49,599 nt of DNA from Pseudomonadota bacterium (lineage in GTDB: Bacteria > Pseudomonadota > Alphaproteobacteria > Sphingomonadales > Sphingomonadaceae): assembly GCA_023458055.1 (NCBI GenBank), contig JAEXAW010000074.1, positions 1-49,599 on the forward strand. Reading direction: 5' to 3'. Numbering within the stretch: the stretch's first letter is position 1; every line of letters starts with the position of its first letter. Positions 9,131-18,900 of the stretch are shown piece by piece. Made by a program: the position numbers and the translations under genes. Under the pieces are notes generated by a model that saw nothing but the letters and a program-made list of their open reading frames with translations, did no database searches and was not told the DNA's origin.

Positions 9131-9360
9131 CAGGCCGCGATGACGACGGGATGATCAAACGCTGCTGCAGCGTAGGAAAGGCACGCTTGCACATCTTCAC
9201 GGCTCAGATATGGAAAGTCACCGATGATTTCCTCAACGCTGGCTCCACCGGCCATCATTTCCAGAACATCAGAGACACGCAGGCGTGTGCCCGTCACAAC
9301 TGGACGACCACCGCAGACAGCGGGGTTGGCTGAAATCCGTGGGAAGCCGACAATGGTCAT
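9130..9360 (-). CDS. DUF433 protein (putative antitoxin)
   Basis: About 76 residues. It contains the DUF433 signature: RISANPAVCGGRPVVTGTRL, then VSDVLEMMAGGASVEEII and YLSREDVQACLSYAA, a helix-turn-helix of the VapB45-like type. It should bind both operator DNA and the DUF5615 partner. The ATG at 9358-9360 is used because the family starts just before this motif; no good ribosome-binding site is visible, and the longer upstream frame would run into lysC. It starts 31 bp after the lysC stop, so the pair may be transcribed from the lysC promoter. Confidence 0.83.
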   Translation of the reverse strand: MTIVGFPRISANPAVCGGRPVVTGTRLRVSDVLEMMAGGASVEEIIGDFPYLSREDVQACLSYAAAAFDHPVVIAA

Positions 9361-9391
9361 AGTTAGAGGATGATGATTTTGCGGCGGATCG

Positions 9392-10648
9392 TCAAGCCGC
9401 GTCTTCCGCATCGAGCCCGTAGGCCGTGTGGAGGACGCGCACGGCGAGCTCGGTGAAATCCTCGTTGATAATTACGCTCACTTTGATCTCACTGGTCGAG
9501 ATCGCCTCGACGTTGATATTGCGGTCGGCCAGTGCCTTGAACATGGTCGCGGCAACGCCCGCATGGCTTTTCATACCTACGCCGACAACCGAAATCTTGG
9601 CGATGCTGGTGTCGTGGAGGATGCGGTTGAAACCGATCTTTTCCTTTTCCGATTCCAGGATCTGGATCGCGCGGGCGAGGTCGCTGCGGGGCAGGGTGAA
9701 AGTGACGTCCGTTTCACCCTTTTCGCGGCCGACATTCTGAATGATCATGTCGACATTGATCGCCGCATCGGCAAGCGGGCCGAAGATATTGGCGACGCCG
9801 CCCGGTTTGTCCGGCACGCGGGTCAGGATGATCTTGGCTTCATTCTTGTCATAGGCGATGCCGGTGATGAGTTGGCGTTCCATATCGCTTCCTTCAATTT
9901 CTTCGTCGCTGACGATCATCGTTCCAGGGGTAGGGGCCTCGCCAGGTTTGACGAAACTGGAGAGCACTTGGACGCGCACCCCTTCCTTCATCGCGAGGCC
10001 AACCGAACGCGTCTGCAAAACCTTGGCGCCGACGCTCGCGAGTTCGAGCATTTCTTCATAGGTGACCATGGCGAGCTTGCGCGCCTTGGGATCAATGCGC
10101 GGGTCGGTCGTATAAACGCCGTCGACGTCGGTGTAGATGTCGCAGCGGTCGGCCTTGATCGCCGCCGCAACTGCAACCGCCGAGGTATCCGATCCGCCGC
10201 GCCCGAGTGTCGCAACGCGGCCATCATCCATGACACCCTGGAAGCCCGGAATGACCGCAACCTGCCCCGTCTCCATGGCAGCGATCAGCCTGTCTGCATC
10301 AATTTCACCGATGCGCGCCTTTTCATGCGCTTCCATCGTATGGATGGGGAGTTGCCAGCCGAGCCAGCTCCGCGCCGGCACGTCGATGGCCTGCAACGAA
10401 AGCGCCAATAGGCCGGAAGTCACTTGTTCGCCCGAGGCGACCACCACGTCATATTCTGCCGGATCATAGACCGGAGAGGCCTCACGGCAGAAATTGACCA
10501 GCCGATCGGTTTCGCCCGACATGGCGGAAACCACCACGGCAACTTGATTGCCTTGATCGACCTCGCGCTTTACCAGTTGCGCTACGGTGCGGATGCGTTC
10601 GGTACCGGCCATAGAGGTACCGCCAAATTTCATCACTATACGGGCCAT
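9392..10648 (-). CDS. lysC: Aspartate kinase LysC
   Basis: 418 residues. The N-terminal amino-acid kinase domain begins MKFGGTSMAG, with GRGGSDTSAVAVAAA and YTDVDGVYTTDPR, followed by two C-terminal ACT domains from about residue 265 (ITGIAYDKNEAKI... and ISVVGVGMKSHAGVAA). It phosphorylates aspartate, the first step to lysine, methionine and threonine, in the cytoplasm; the ACT domains bind feedback inhibitors. Length is typical. It is divergent from ubiG across about 109 bp, a conserved alphaproteobacterial pairing. No lysine riboswitch is visible upstream. Confidence 0.96.
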   Translation of the reverse strand: MARIVMKFGGTSMAGTERIRTVAQLVKREVDQGNQVAVVVSAMSGETDRLVNFCREASPVYDPAEYDVVVASGEQVTSGLLALSLQAIDVPARSWLGWQLPIHTMEAHEKARIGEIDADRLIAAMETGQVAVIPGFQGVMDDGRVATLGRGGSDTSAVAVAAAIKADRCDIYTDVDGVYTTDPRIDPKARKLAMVTYEEMLELASVGAKVLQTRSVGLAMKEGVRVQVLSSFVKPGEAPTPGTMIVSDEEIEGSDMERQLITGIAYDKNEAKIILTRVPDKPGGVANIFGPLADAAINVDMIIQNVGREKGETDVTFTLPRSDLARAIQILESEKEKIGFNRILHDTSIAKISVVGVGMKSHAGVAATMFKALADRNINVEAISTSEIKVSVIINEDFTELAVRVLHTAYGLDAEDAA

Positions 10649-10757
10649 GATCTGTTGTTTATTCTCCGTATTTGCGAAGCCACGCGCCTCTTAGGCAAGC
10701 GGCGAAATCAAGGCAACCGCAACCAGCGAATATTTTTGGGTACGAAAGAAACCACTT

Positions 10758-11474
10758 ATGTCATCGATTGTCGCCAAAGAAGCCGAACATTTCGGGCAAC
10801 TTGCCGCGGATTGGTGGAACCCCAAAGGTTCGTCGGCTATGCTGCACAAGCTGAACCCGGTGCGGCTCGGCTATATCCGCGAGGCGGTGGACCGGCATTG
10901 GGGCGGAGATGACCGCAACCGCACGCCGCTTGCTGGCAAGCGCGCGCTCGATGTTGGCTGCGGTGCCGGCTTATTATCCGAACCGCTGGCGCGGATGGGC
11001 GCGGCGGTCACCGGGGTAGATGCAGCGCCCGAGAATATCGCAGCAGCCAAGGCCCATGCGGCGGGACAGGGGCTGAAAATCGACTATCGCCATGGGGATA
11101 TCGCGCGCATTAAGCTTGCGCCGTTTGACTTGGTGACTAGCCTGGAGGTCATCGAGCATGTTGCCGATCCTGCCGCCTTTATCTCGGCATTGGCCAATAA
11201 ATTGGCGGATGGCGGCTTGATGATCCTGTCGACGCCCAATCGCACGCCCTTGTCTCGGCTGGCGATGATTACGGTAGGTGAGGGGCTCGGCCAAATCCCC
11301 AAGGGCACGCATAACTGGAGCCAATTTCTGACGCCCGACGAGCTGGAAGCGCACGCCGATGCGGCGGGGCTGGTGGTGACCGACAAGCGGGGCCTGTCCT
11401 TTTCGCCAACGCGCGGATTTCAGTTGAGCGATGATATGACGCTTAATTATTTGATGGCCTTGGTCAAACAATAA
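10758..11474 (+). CDS. ubiG: Ubiquinone biosynthesis O-methyltransferase UbiG
   Basis: 238 residues, a class I SAM-dependent methyltransferase. The N-terminal FGQLAADWWNPKG is diagnostic for UbiG; the SAM motif ALDVGCGAG lies at about residues 63-71, with GVDAAPENI, and the second motif LVTSLEVIEHVADP follows. The GTHNWSQFLTPDEL block is also typical. It catalyses both O-methylations in ubiquinone synthesis at the inner face of the membrane. Divergent from lysC. Confidence 0.95.
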   Translation: MSSIVAKEAEHFGQLAADWWNPKGSSAMLHKLNPVRLGYIREAVDRHWGGDDRNRTPLAGKRALDVGCGAGLLSEPLARMGAAVTGVDAAPENIAAAKAHAAGQGLKIDYRHGDIARIKLAPFDLVTSLEVIEHVADPAAFISALANKLADGGLMILSTPNRTPLSRLAMITVGEGLGQIPKGTHNWSQFLTPDELEAHADAAGLVVTDKRGLSFSPTRGFQLSDDMTLNYLMALVKQ

Positions 11475-11481
11475 CTGTTTG

Positions 11482-11542
11482 CCTTGAGCGAAGTCGAGAG
11501 GCGGTTGCGCAAAGGTGTCTCGACTTCGTTCGACATGAACGG
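11482..11542. repeat. Sphingomonad-type palindromic repeat (GCGAAGTCGAGA family)
   Basis: TTGAGCGAAGTCGAGA and TCTCGACTTCGTTCGA form a nearly perfect 16-base inverted repeat around an 18-base loop, immediately between ubiG and the DUF1801 gene. A related half-copy (CTCGAGCGTAGTCGAGAGG) lies at about 27,417-27,436. Such elements are common between genes in sphingomonads; here the hairpin may also stabilise or terminate the ubiG transcript. Confidence 0.75.
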
Positions 11543-11556
11543 AGGAGGAAAACCTG

Positions 11557-12159
11557 ATGTCCAAAACCGATCCGCGCATTGATGCCTATATTGAAAAGGC
11601 GCAACCCTTCGCCCAGCCGATCCTCGCGCATGTCCGCGCGCTGGTCCATAAGGCGGTGCCGGATGCGGAAGAAACCATCAAATGGTCGATGCCGCATTTT
11701 GTGGTCAATGGTAAAAACCTCGCGGGGATGGCGGCGTTCAAGGCGCATGCCAGCTTTGGTATCTGGCACGGACTGGAACCCGGCGCGCATGCCGAAAAAG
11801 AAGGCATGGGGAGCTTTGGCAAGCTCACCAGCACCGATGACCTTCCCGACGAAAAAGAGCTGATCCAGCGCCTTCAAAAAGGTGCCGAACTCATTCGGTC
11901 AGGCGCCAAGGCGGGGACGCCCAAGCCCAAAAAAGCCCCTAAGCCGATGCCGACTACCCCCGAGGATTTACAGGCCGCGCTTGATCAAAATGCCGCAGCC
12001 GGGGCTGTCTGGGCCAATTTCGCTCCATCGCACAAGCGGGAATATATCGACTGGATCACCGAGGCGAAACGCGAGGACACCCGCACGAAACGCTTAACGC
12101 AAGCCATCGAATGGATTGCGGAGGGCAAGCAGCGAAATTGGAAATATATGGGGTGTTGA
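11557..12159 (+). CDS. DUF1801 / YdeI (OmdA-like) protein
   Basis: 200 residues in two parts: an N-terminal DUF1801 domain (about 10-110, AVPDAEETIKWSMPHFVV... ASFGIW) and a C-terminal YdeI/OmdA-like motif (FAPSHKREYIDWITEAKREDTRTKRL...EGKQRNW), joined by a Lys/Pro linker. The family is widespread; E. coli relatives have been linked to bacteriocin and peptide tolerance, but the biochemical role is not established. It starts after GGAGGA. It lies 82 bp after ubiG, separated by a palindromic repeat. Confidence 0.85.
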   Translation: MSKTDPRIDAYIEKAQPFAQPILAHVRALVHKAVPDAEETIKWSMPHFVVNGKNLAGMAAFKAHASFGIWHGLEPGAHAEKEGMGSFGKLTSTDDLPDEKELIQRLQKGAELIRSGAKAGTPKPKKAPKPMPTTPEDLQAALDQNAAAGAVWANFAPSHKREYIDWITEAKREDTRTKRLTQAIEWIAEGKQRNWKYMGC

Positions 12160-12183
12160 ATCCTCGATCTTTGCCTTTTCGTT

Positions 12184-12300
12184 CGTCCTGCTGAACTTGT
12201 TTAAGCATTCATATGGCGAAGCCTTCGCCTTGAGGATATCAGCGGCACAACCGCCACATGCGGCATAGATTATGGATCCTGAAGTAAGTCCAAGGTGACG
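12184..12300. repeat. Palindromic repeat/MITE-like element with GAACTTGTTT-type arms
   Basis: An imperfect inverted repeat of about 29 bases per arm: CGTCCTGCTGAACTTGTTT at 12,184 and the complementary GGATCCTGAAGTAAGTCCA ending at 12,300. Both arms resemble the GTCATCCTGAACTTGTTTCA sequence common between sphingomonad genes. It fills the space between the convergent DUF1801 and S9-peptidase genes. No coding sequence is visible inside. Confidence 0.65.
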
Positions 12301-12336
12301 CCCCACTATCGTCTGTCGTCACTTCCCCAACAAGGT

Positions 12337-14256
12337 CTATTCCCAGAACATCAAATCAGTCCAGAACTGATAATCGACATTCTCCTTTTTGCCCCATTGA
12401 TGGCCTTCATTCTGTGCGATGGAGAGCCATACCGGGGTTCCGGCTTTACCCACCGCAGCCGCCACTTGCCGCGCTTCTGAGGCAGGAACACGCGGGTCAT
12501 TTTCGCCCGCGACGACATAAAGTGGCATCTTGATTTCAGTGATCCGCCGCATCGGTGCTATTTTCTGGAATTGGGTGAGCTGCTTGGGGTCACGCTCGTC
12601 GCCATATTCGGCGCGGCGCAGGTCGCGGCGATAGCTTTGGGTATTATTGAGAAAGGTGACAAAATCGGAAATCGCAACCACGCAGTTCGCCGACTTGAAC
12701 ATATCCGGATAAAAAATCGCGGTCGCATAACACATGTAGCCGCCATAGGAGCGCCCGGTTTCCGCCATCCGCGTAGAGTCGATGGCCGGATCCTTTTTGA
12801 GTGCAGCCATGAACGCGCCAATATCCTTGACCGAATTTTCGCGCAGGAACGGCCCGTTATCGAGATTGACGAAGCGTTTGCCATAGCCCGATGAGCCGCG
12901 CACATTGGGGTAGAACATCGCAATGCCAAGTTCGTTCATCAGATAATTATAGCGCCCCAAAAAGTTCGGGCGTGTCTGACTCTCCGGACCTCCGTGGATC
13001 CACACCAAGAGCGGACGCTTGCCGGGGAACTTGGCCGGATCGGGCCGATAAAGGAGGCCGGACATCGGCTCACCATCGAAACTTTTCACTGAGATCAGTT
13101 CCGGCTCGACATTGGCATTGGGATCGAGCCCGCCGGTTTCGCTGTTGGTCCAACGGGTGACAGCGAGATTTTTAGGATCGACTGCAAAGACGTCCGACGG
13201 CACTTTGGCTGACGACAAAGTCAGCCCGATCCGCCCGTCCCCCGCAATATCGAGATCGCTTGCAACGCCTGTCCTAAGCGCGGTCACGGTGCGCACAGCG
13301 CCGCTCGCGTTATCGAGTAGCTTCAACCGGCTCGCGCCAGCCTCGTTGACAAGATAGGCGATGAAGCCAACGCCGATTTCAAACTCCTCAATATCCCATT
13401 GTTTGTCGGGGCTGCGGGGTGTGAACAGGCCGCTTGCCGGATCAATGGTGCCGAGCCGCTGAAAGTCAGCACCCGCATCGCTGGTAGCCCAAATGGTGCC
13501 GTCTTTGGCAGTTTTGATCGCGCCATAGGAGATCGGCTTGCGCTGGTCGCCAAGCGGTGTCATCTCACCGCTCGCGAGGTCGAGACGATAAAGATTAGTC
13601 TTGTCGATCGAAATATATTGGGCGGCAATCGCGCTTTTGCCGTCGGGGAGGAATGCCGCAATAGCCCAACCTCCGCCCTGGACTTTCGCGACCAGCCGGT
13701 CGGTCTTGGGATCGCGCGGGTCCATCACATAAAGGTCACCATCGGTGCCGTTGCGCCGCGTCGAGCTATAGCCGATCAGGCGACCATCCTTTGACCAGGT
13801 GCCAAACTGGTTGCGGCTCTTGCCGTCGGTGAGAAGGGTGAGGCGTCCTTTGCTCAGCGTATAAAGCTGATAAAATTCATCGCCGCCCTTATCCTTTTCG
13901 ACCAGTAGGATATCGCCCCCCGGCGACCAATGGCCTGATACCGGCTCATTTTCAAAGCTGATCTGGGTTCGCGCCGCACCGGAGCTTTTGACGCTGTGGA
14001 GTTGCGCCGTGTTGCCGAAGCGGGTCTTGATCAGCATGGACCCGTCAAGCGGGTTCCAGCCCTCAAAAGTCGCCGTGCGATATTCGAGATAAGGGCGGAC
14101 CCGGTCCGCGAGCGCGGTCGGCACGTCCGGCACATTTTCCATCTGCATCGCAGCAGGACGCGCGACTACGTCCTCGCCCTTCTTTTCCTGTGCCGCGGCG
14201 GGCGAAGCAATAAGAACGAGGGCGGTCATACCAAGCGTGATTCGGGAGCGGGTCAT
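12337..14256 (-). CDS. Exported S9 family prolyl oligopeptidase
   Basis: About 639 residues. A Sec signal peptide (ITLGMTALVLIASPAAAQ) precedes a beta-propeller domain (to about residue 380; repeats such as GHWSPGGDILLVEKDKGG and WSKDGRLIGYSS) and a C-terminal alpha/beta-hydrolase domain. The catalytic triad is visible: Ser in GRSYGGYM, Asp in VVAGENDPRVP and His in NEGHQW. It should cleave proline-containing or dipeptidyl peptides in the periplasm. The ATG at 14,254-14,256 has AAAGAGAG upstream and starts the signal peptide; the longer frame does not. Confidence 0.92.
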   Translation of the reverse strand: MTRSRITLGMTALVLIASPAAAQEKKGEDVVARPAAMQMENVPDVPTALADRVRPYLEYRTATFEGWNPLDGSMLIKTRFGNTAQLHSVKSSGAARTQISFENEPVSGHWSPGGDILLVEKDKGGDEFYQLYTLSKGRLTLLTDGKSRNQFGTWSKDGRLIGYSSTRRNGTDGDLYVMDPRDPKTDRLVAKVQGGGWAIAAFLPDGKSAIAAQYISIDKTNLYRLDLASGEMTPLGDQRKPISYGAIKTAKDGTIWATSDAGADFQRLGTIDPASGLFTPRSPDKQWDIEEFEIGVGFIAYLVNEAGASRLKLLDNASGAVRTVTALRTGVASDLDIAGDGRIGLTLSSAKVPSDVFAVDPKNLAVTRWTNSETGGLDPNANVEPELISVKSFDGEPMSGLLYRPDPAKFPGKRPLLVWIHGGPESQTRPNFLGRYNYLMNELGIAMFYPNVRGSSGYGKRFVNLDNGPFLRENSVKDIGAFMAALKKDPAIDSTRMAETGRSYGGYMCYATAIFYPDMFKSANCVVAISDFVTFLNNTQSYRRDLRRAEYGDERDPKQLTQFQKIAPMRRITEIKMPLYVVAGENDPRVPASEARQVAAAVGKAGTPVWLSIAQNEGHQWGKKENVDYQFWTDLMFWE

Positions 14257-14355
14257 GGTCTCTCTTTCCGGGCGTAAAGCGCTATAGCCGCACAATGGAC
14301 GAGGCCTTTGCGGTAAGAAAGCTTTAAAGGCCCCACCGGTTATAAATATCGCGGG

Positions 14356-15027
14356 TTAAAAATCGAGCTGCTCATAATGTGCAGGCGGGGATACGATTTC
14401 CATGCGTTCGGAAAGGAGCGGGCGGAAGCTTGGGCGGGATTTGAACCCGGCATACCAGCCTTTGGTCTGCTCATGCGCCGACCAATCGATACCGCCGAGA
14501 TAATCGGCGACCGAAATATGCGCGGCGGCGGCGATGTCGGCGAGGCTCATCGTTGCGCCCGCAAGCCAAGGTCGATGGTCGATCAGATAATCGACATAAT
14601 CGAGATGCTGGTTGGCGAGACGCATCGCCTCTCTCAGCACGCGCGCATCGGGCGGCTGGCGATGGGCGATCCGCTTATACATGCGCTCGTGGAGCAACGG
14701 CGCTACGACGTCGCCGAAAAACTGCTCATCGAACCAGGCGACAAGGCGACGGATTTCCGCGCGGCTGGTCGCGGTTCCTGAAATCATCGCATTATTGTCG
14801 ACCGTCTCTTCGAAATATTCGCAGATCGCCTGGCTGTCGATCAGGGTGATTTCGCGCTCATGGTCGCGCACCACCGGCGTGCGACCGGTCGGGTTCATGT
14901 CGATAAATTCGTCACGATGCTCCCAAGGCGACTCCCGCACCAGTTCGTAGCCCACGCCCTTTTCGCCCAGCAGTAGCCGAACCTTGCGGGAAAAGGGACA
15001 TAGAGGAAATTGGAAAATCTGCCACAT
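14356..15027 (-). CDS. Glutathione S-transferase family protein
   Basis: 223 residues. The N-terminal thioredoxin-like domain begins FQFPLCPFSRKVRLLLGEKG, with the cis-Pro region GRTPVV and the gamma-glutamyl-binding LIDSQAICEYFEE; the C-terminal all-helical domain holds MSLADIAAAAHISVADYLGG. The Cys-Pro-Phe-Ser start suggests a Cys or Ser catalytic type rather than Tyr. The substrate is unknown. AGGA lies seven bases before the ATG. No obvious operon partner. Confidence 0.9.
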   Translation of the reverse strand: MWQIFQFPLCPFSRKVRLLLGEKGVGYELVRESPWEHRDEFIDMNPTGRTPVVRDHEREITLIDSQAICEYFEETVDNNAMISGTATSRAEIRRLVAWFDEQFFGDVVAPLLHERMYKRIAHRQPPDARVLREAMRLANQHLDYVDYLIDHRPWLAGATMSLADIAAAAHISVADYLGGIDWSAHEQTKGWYAGFKSRPSFRPLLSERMEIVSPPAHYEQLDF

Positions 15028-15078
15028 GGAGCATTCCTGTTAGGCTAGGGAAGCAATTATCGGCAAGAGGCAATAGGT

Positions 15079-15111
15079 AAAAAGAAGGGCCCGGTCGTAA
15101 AAACCGGACCC
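15079..15111 (-). terminator. Intrinsic terminator after the Met-rich protein gene
   Basis: On the minus strand GGGTCCGGT, a seven-base loop and ACCGGGCCC form a 9-bp stem with one G-U pair, followed by TTCTTTTT. It lies 33 bp beyond the stop of the Met-rich gene and separates it from the glutathione S-transferase gene. Confidence 0.85.
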
Positions 15112-15143
15112 TTGTTGGTTTTTATTTCGAATATCGGGTGCGA

Positions 15144-15635
15144 TCAGTCGAGCTGACGCTCCATATCCTTCGAGATTTTCTTCATGCTCTTGCCCATCGA
15201 TTTTTCCATCTGGGCTCCCATATCCTTGGCCATATCGACCATGACGGGCATCATCTTGGCCATGCCCGATGCCATCACGCCCATCGAGCGGGTCATGACG
15301 CGGGTCTGATCTTCCATACGGTCCATATAGTTGGGGTCGCCCTTGGACATCATATCGCCAACAGTGGTGTCAGGATCGACGCGCTTGCGCTCGGCGCGGG
15401 GATCAACTTTGGCAGCAGCATCAATGATCGGCGCGACTTTCATCGTCGCCAACGCCTTCATCATGCCGACCATCATATCGGCCATGCCGTCCTGAAATTT
15501 GGGATCGTTAAGTTTGTCGACCATTTCGGTCTGAACCTCGCGCATGTCGCGATCCTCATCGCGGGCATCACGCGCAGCAGCGGGCGCGGCAATCATCGCC
15601 GCGAGGGGAATAGCAAGAAACAGGGCACGGCGCAT
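15144..15635 (-). CDS. Small exported methionine-rich protein
   Basis: 163 residues with a Sec signal peptide (LFLAIPLAAMIAAPAAAR), so probably periplasmic. About 27 residues (roughly one in six) are methionine, concentrated in MADMMVGMMKALATM and in MTRSMGVMASGMAKMMPVMV. Spacing of two to four fits one face of amphipathic helices. No enzyme motif is visible and I do not recognise the family. Met-rich exported proteins often bind copper(I) or silver, or act as oxidation sinks; here that is inference only. It has its own intrinsic terminator, and no metal-resistance genes are adjacent. Confidence 0.7.
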   Translation of the reverse strand: MRRALFLAIPLAAMIAAPAAARDARDEDRDMREVQTEMVDKLNDPKFQDGMADMMVGMMKALATMKVAPIIDAAAKVDPRAERKRVDPDTTVGDMMSKGDPNYMDRMEDQTRVMTRSMGVMASGMAKMMPVMVDMAKDMGAQMEKSMGKSMKKISKDMERQLD

Positions 15636-15815
15636 CGTCGTCCTCCAATATCCTTATCGTCCGGAGGGTTATGCCAACGGCGCTTCCGGAAACCAAATCG
15701 AACGGGCCTATAGTCCGCTACAGCTTATGCGAAGCTGAACGAAACGCAAGACTGCGGTAAATAGTGGTAACATGAGTGTGGGGTGCGACGAAGGGGATGC
15801 GCGATCAAATATGCT

Positions 15816-15905
15816 CGTCATTGCAAACCGCGAAGCGACGCGGCAATCCACAGTCGCGCAAGCGAACACTGGGATTGCAACACGCCTTCGGCGCTCGCAA
15901 TAACG
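15816..15905. repeat. Palindromic repeat (CGTCATTGC-type) after gltB
   Basis: Arms CGTCATTGCAAACCGCGAAG at 15,816 and a complementary TTCGGCGCTCGCAATAACG ending at 15,905 form a long imperfect hairpin of about 90 bases just beyond the gltB stop. The sequence resembles the CGTCATTGCGAGC/GCTCGCAATGACG repeat common in alphaproteobacteria. It may double as a 3' stabiliser or attenuator for gltB. Confidence 0.7.
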
Positions 15906-15914
15906 GCTATGGCC

Positions 15915-18900
15915 TTACTCAGCCGCTTCCAGTTCCACCGTATCACTCAGCGGATGAGTCAGCCGGTTGACCATCTCCTTGGGGCAAACCTGCCAGAAGC
16001 GGGTCCGCGCCCGATCCCAGTCGCGCAGGATTTCCTGTGACCATTGGCTGTCGGTTGCTTCGGCATGCGCTTCGACCAGTGCCTTCAGGACGCCTTCCCA
16101 ATGTGCGCTCTCCAGCTTTTGCCAGAGGATGCTTTCGGGGTTGGCGTGCGCGGGGAAATTATCGCGGTCATCATAGATGAACGCCATCCCGCCGGTCATG
16201 CCCGCACCGAAATTCGCGCCGACCTTGCCGAGGATAACTGCGATACCGCCGGTCATATATTCACACGCATTGGCGCCCGCGCCTTCGACGACCACGGTCG
16301 CCCCCGAGTTGCGCACGGCAAAACGCTCGCCCGCCTGGCCCGCCGCAAGCAAGGTACCACTGGTCGCGCCGTAGAGCACGGTATTGCCAAGGATGGTATT
16401 ATCCTGACTGACGAGCGGCGAGGACACCGTGGGGCGCACGATGATGCGGCCGCCCGAAAGCCCCTTGCCGACATAATCATTAGCCTCGCCAAACACTTCG
16501 AGCGTGATGCCTTTGCACAGGAATGCGCCGAGCGATTGGCCCGCCGAGCCGCGCAGCCGCACCTGGATATGATCGTCGGCGAGTGCGCTCATGCCGAACT
16601 TGGCGGTGACTTCTGCAGATAGCCGCGTGCCGACGGCGCGGTGGGTATTGCGCACCGTGTAGGTCAGCTGCATCTTCTCCCCGCGCTCGAACACGGCTTT
16701 TGCGTCCGCGATCATCTGCGCGTCCAAACTGTCCGGCACTTCATTGCGGAAGGTGGGGATGGAGAAGCGGCGTTGGTCATCCGGCGCATCGACTTTGGCG
16801 AGGATCGGGTTCAAATCGAGATCGTCAAGATGTTCCGCACCGCGGCTGACCTGCTTCAGAAGTTCGGTGCGCCCGATGATTTCATCGAGGCTGCGGAAGC
16901 CAAGGCGGGCAAGGATCTCGCGCACCTCTTCGGCGATGAAGGTCATCAAGTTTATGACCTTTTCCGGGCTGCCAGTGAATTTCGCGCGCAGCTTTTCATC
17001 CTGTGTGCAGACGCCGACCGGACAGGTGTTCGAATGGCACTGGCGGACCATGATGCAGCCCATGGCTACGAGGCTGAGCGTTCCGATGCCAAACTCTTCG
17101 GCACCAAGAATCGCGGCAATGACAATGTCGCGTCCGGTCTTGAGCCCGCCATCGGTGCGCAGCTTGATGCGGTGGCGCAGGCCATTGAGCGTCAACACCT
17201 GGTTGACCTCGGAAAGACCCATTTCCCACGGGGTCCCGGCATATTTGATGCTGGTAAGCGGCGACGCGCCCGTGCCGCCGACATTGCCGGAGACAAGAAT
17301 TACGTCGGCATGCGCTTTGGCGACGCCCGCCGCGACCGTGCCGATGCCTGCTGACGAAACGAGCTTAACGCACACCCGCGCGCGCGGGTTGATCTGCTTC
17401 AAATCATAGATGAGCTGCGCCAGATCCTCGATCGAGTAAATATCATGGTGCGGCGGAGGTGAAATCAGCGTCACGCCGGGCGTCGAGTGGCGCAGGCGCG
17501 CTATGAATTCGGTTACCTTGAACCCCGGGAGCTGGCCGCCCTCGCCAGGCTTTGCGCCTTGTGCGACCTTGATCTCAATTTCCTCGCACGCGCCGAGATA
17601 TTCGGCTGTCACGCCAAAACGACCGGACGCAATCTGCTTGATCGTGCTGTTGGCATTGTCGCCATTATCATAGGGTTTGAAGCGCGCGCTGTCTTCGCCG
17701 CCTTCGCCCGACACGGCCTTCGCCCCGATGCGGTTCATCGCGATAGCAAGCGTTTCATGCGCTTCCGGAGAGAGCGCACCAAGGCTCATGCCGGGCGTCA
17801 CAAAGCGCTTGCGGATTTCGGTGATCGCCTCGACCTCATCAATCGGGATGGGCTGGCGGTCGGTGGAAAACTCCATCAGGTCGCGCAGATAAACGGGTGC
17901 CATATCCTGAATTCCGCGCGAGAACTGAAGATAGGTTGAATAGCTGTCCGTCTGCACCGACGTCTGGAGGAGATGCATCAACTGCGCGGAATAAGCGTGG
18001 GTCTCGCCGCCTGCGCGATGACGGTAGAAACCGCCGACCGGCAAATGCACGACGCCATCGGCATAAGCCGGATCATGGCGCAGCACCGCGTTTAGATAGA
18101 GGCTGTTATAGCCCTCGCCGGAAATTTTGGCAGGCATTCCGGGGAAAAGATCGTTGACCAGCGCTCGCGAGAGACCCACGGCTTCAAAATTATAGCCGCC
18201 GCGATAGGAGGAGATAACCGCAATTCCCATCTTGGACAGGATCTTAAGCAGGCCTTCGTTGATCGCGGTGCGGTAATTTTCAAGGCAGGTGTTGAGGCTA
18301 CGCTCCCCGAACAGACCACGGGCGTGACGGTCGGCGATGCTGGCTTCAGCGAGATAGGCATGGATCGTGGTCGCGCCGACGCCGATGAGCACCGCAAAAG
18401 CGTGCGTGTCGAGCGCTTCGGCCGAACGGACATTGACCGATGCATAAGACCGCAGTCCCTTGCGCACCAAATGGGTGTGGACGGCAGCGGCCGCGAGTAC
18501 CATGGCAATGCCCATGCGGTCGGCGCCAATGCCTTCATCGGTCAGGAATAATTCGGTTTTTCCAGCGCGCACGGCGTGTTCCGCTTCCGCACGGATGCGG
18601 GCGATACCGTCGCGAAGGCCTTGGGGGCCAGACCCTTTTTCAAAGCCGCAATCAATGGTCGCGACCGCATCGCCGAAATTGGCGCGCAGACGATCCCAAT
18701 CTTCCGAGAGCAATACGGGGGAATCAATCACCAGCACATGATCATTTTGCGCATCGGTTTCGAGAATATTGGCGAGGTTGGAAAAGCGCGTTTTCAAACT
18801 CATCACCTGCCGCTCGCGCAAAGGATCGATTGGTGGATTGGTCACCTGGCTGAAATTCTGGCGGAAGAATTGGCTGACATTGCGCGGCTTGTCGGAAATG

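Noticed and set aside
9428..10411. A 327-residue plus-strand open frame opposite lysC
   Set aside because: It is fully antisense to a confidently identified lysC and has no recognisable domain; high GC produces long antisense frames.
10649..10757. A lysine riboswitch upstream of lysC
   Set aside because: The interval is only 109 bases and shared with divergent ubiG; the conserved riboswitch helices are not present.
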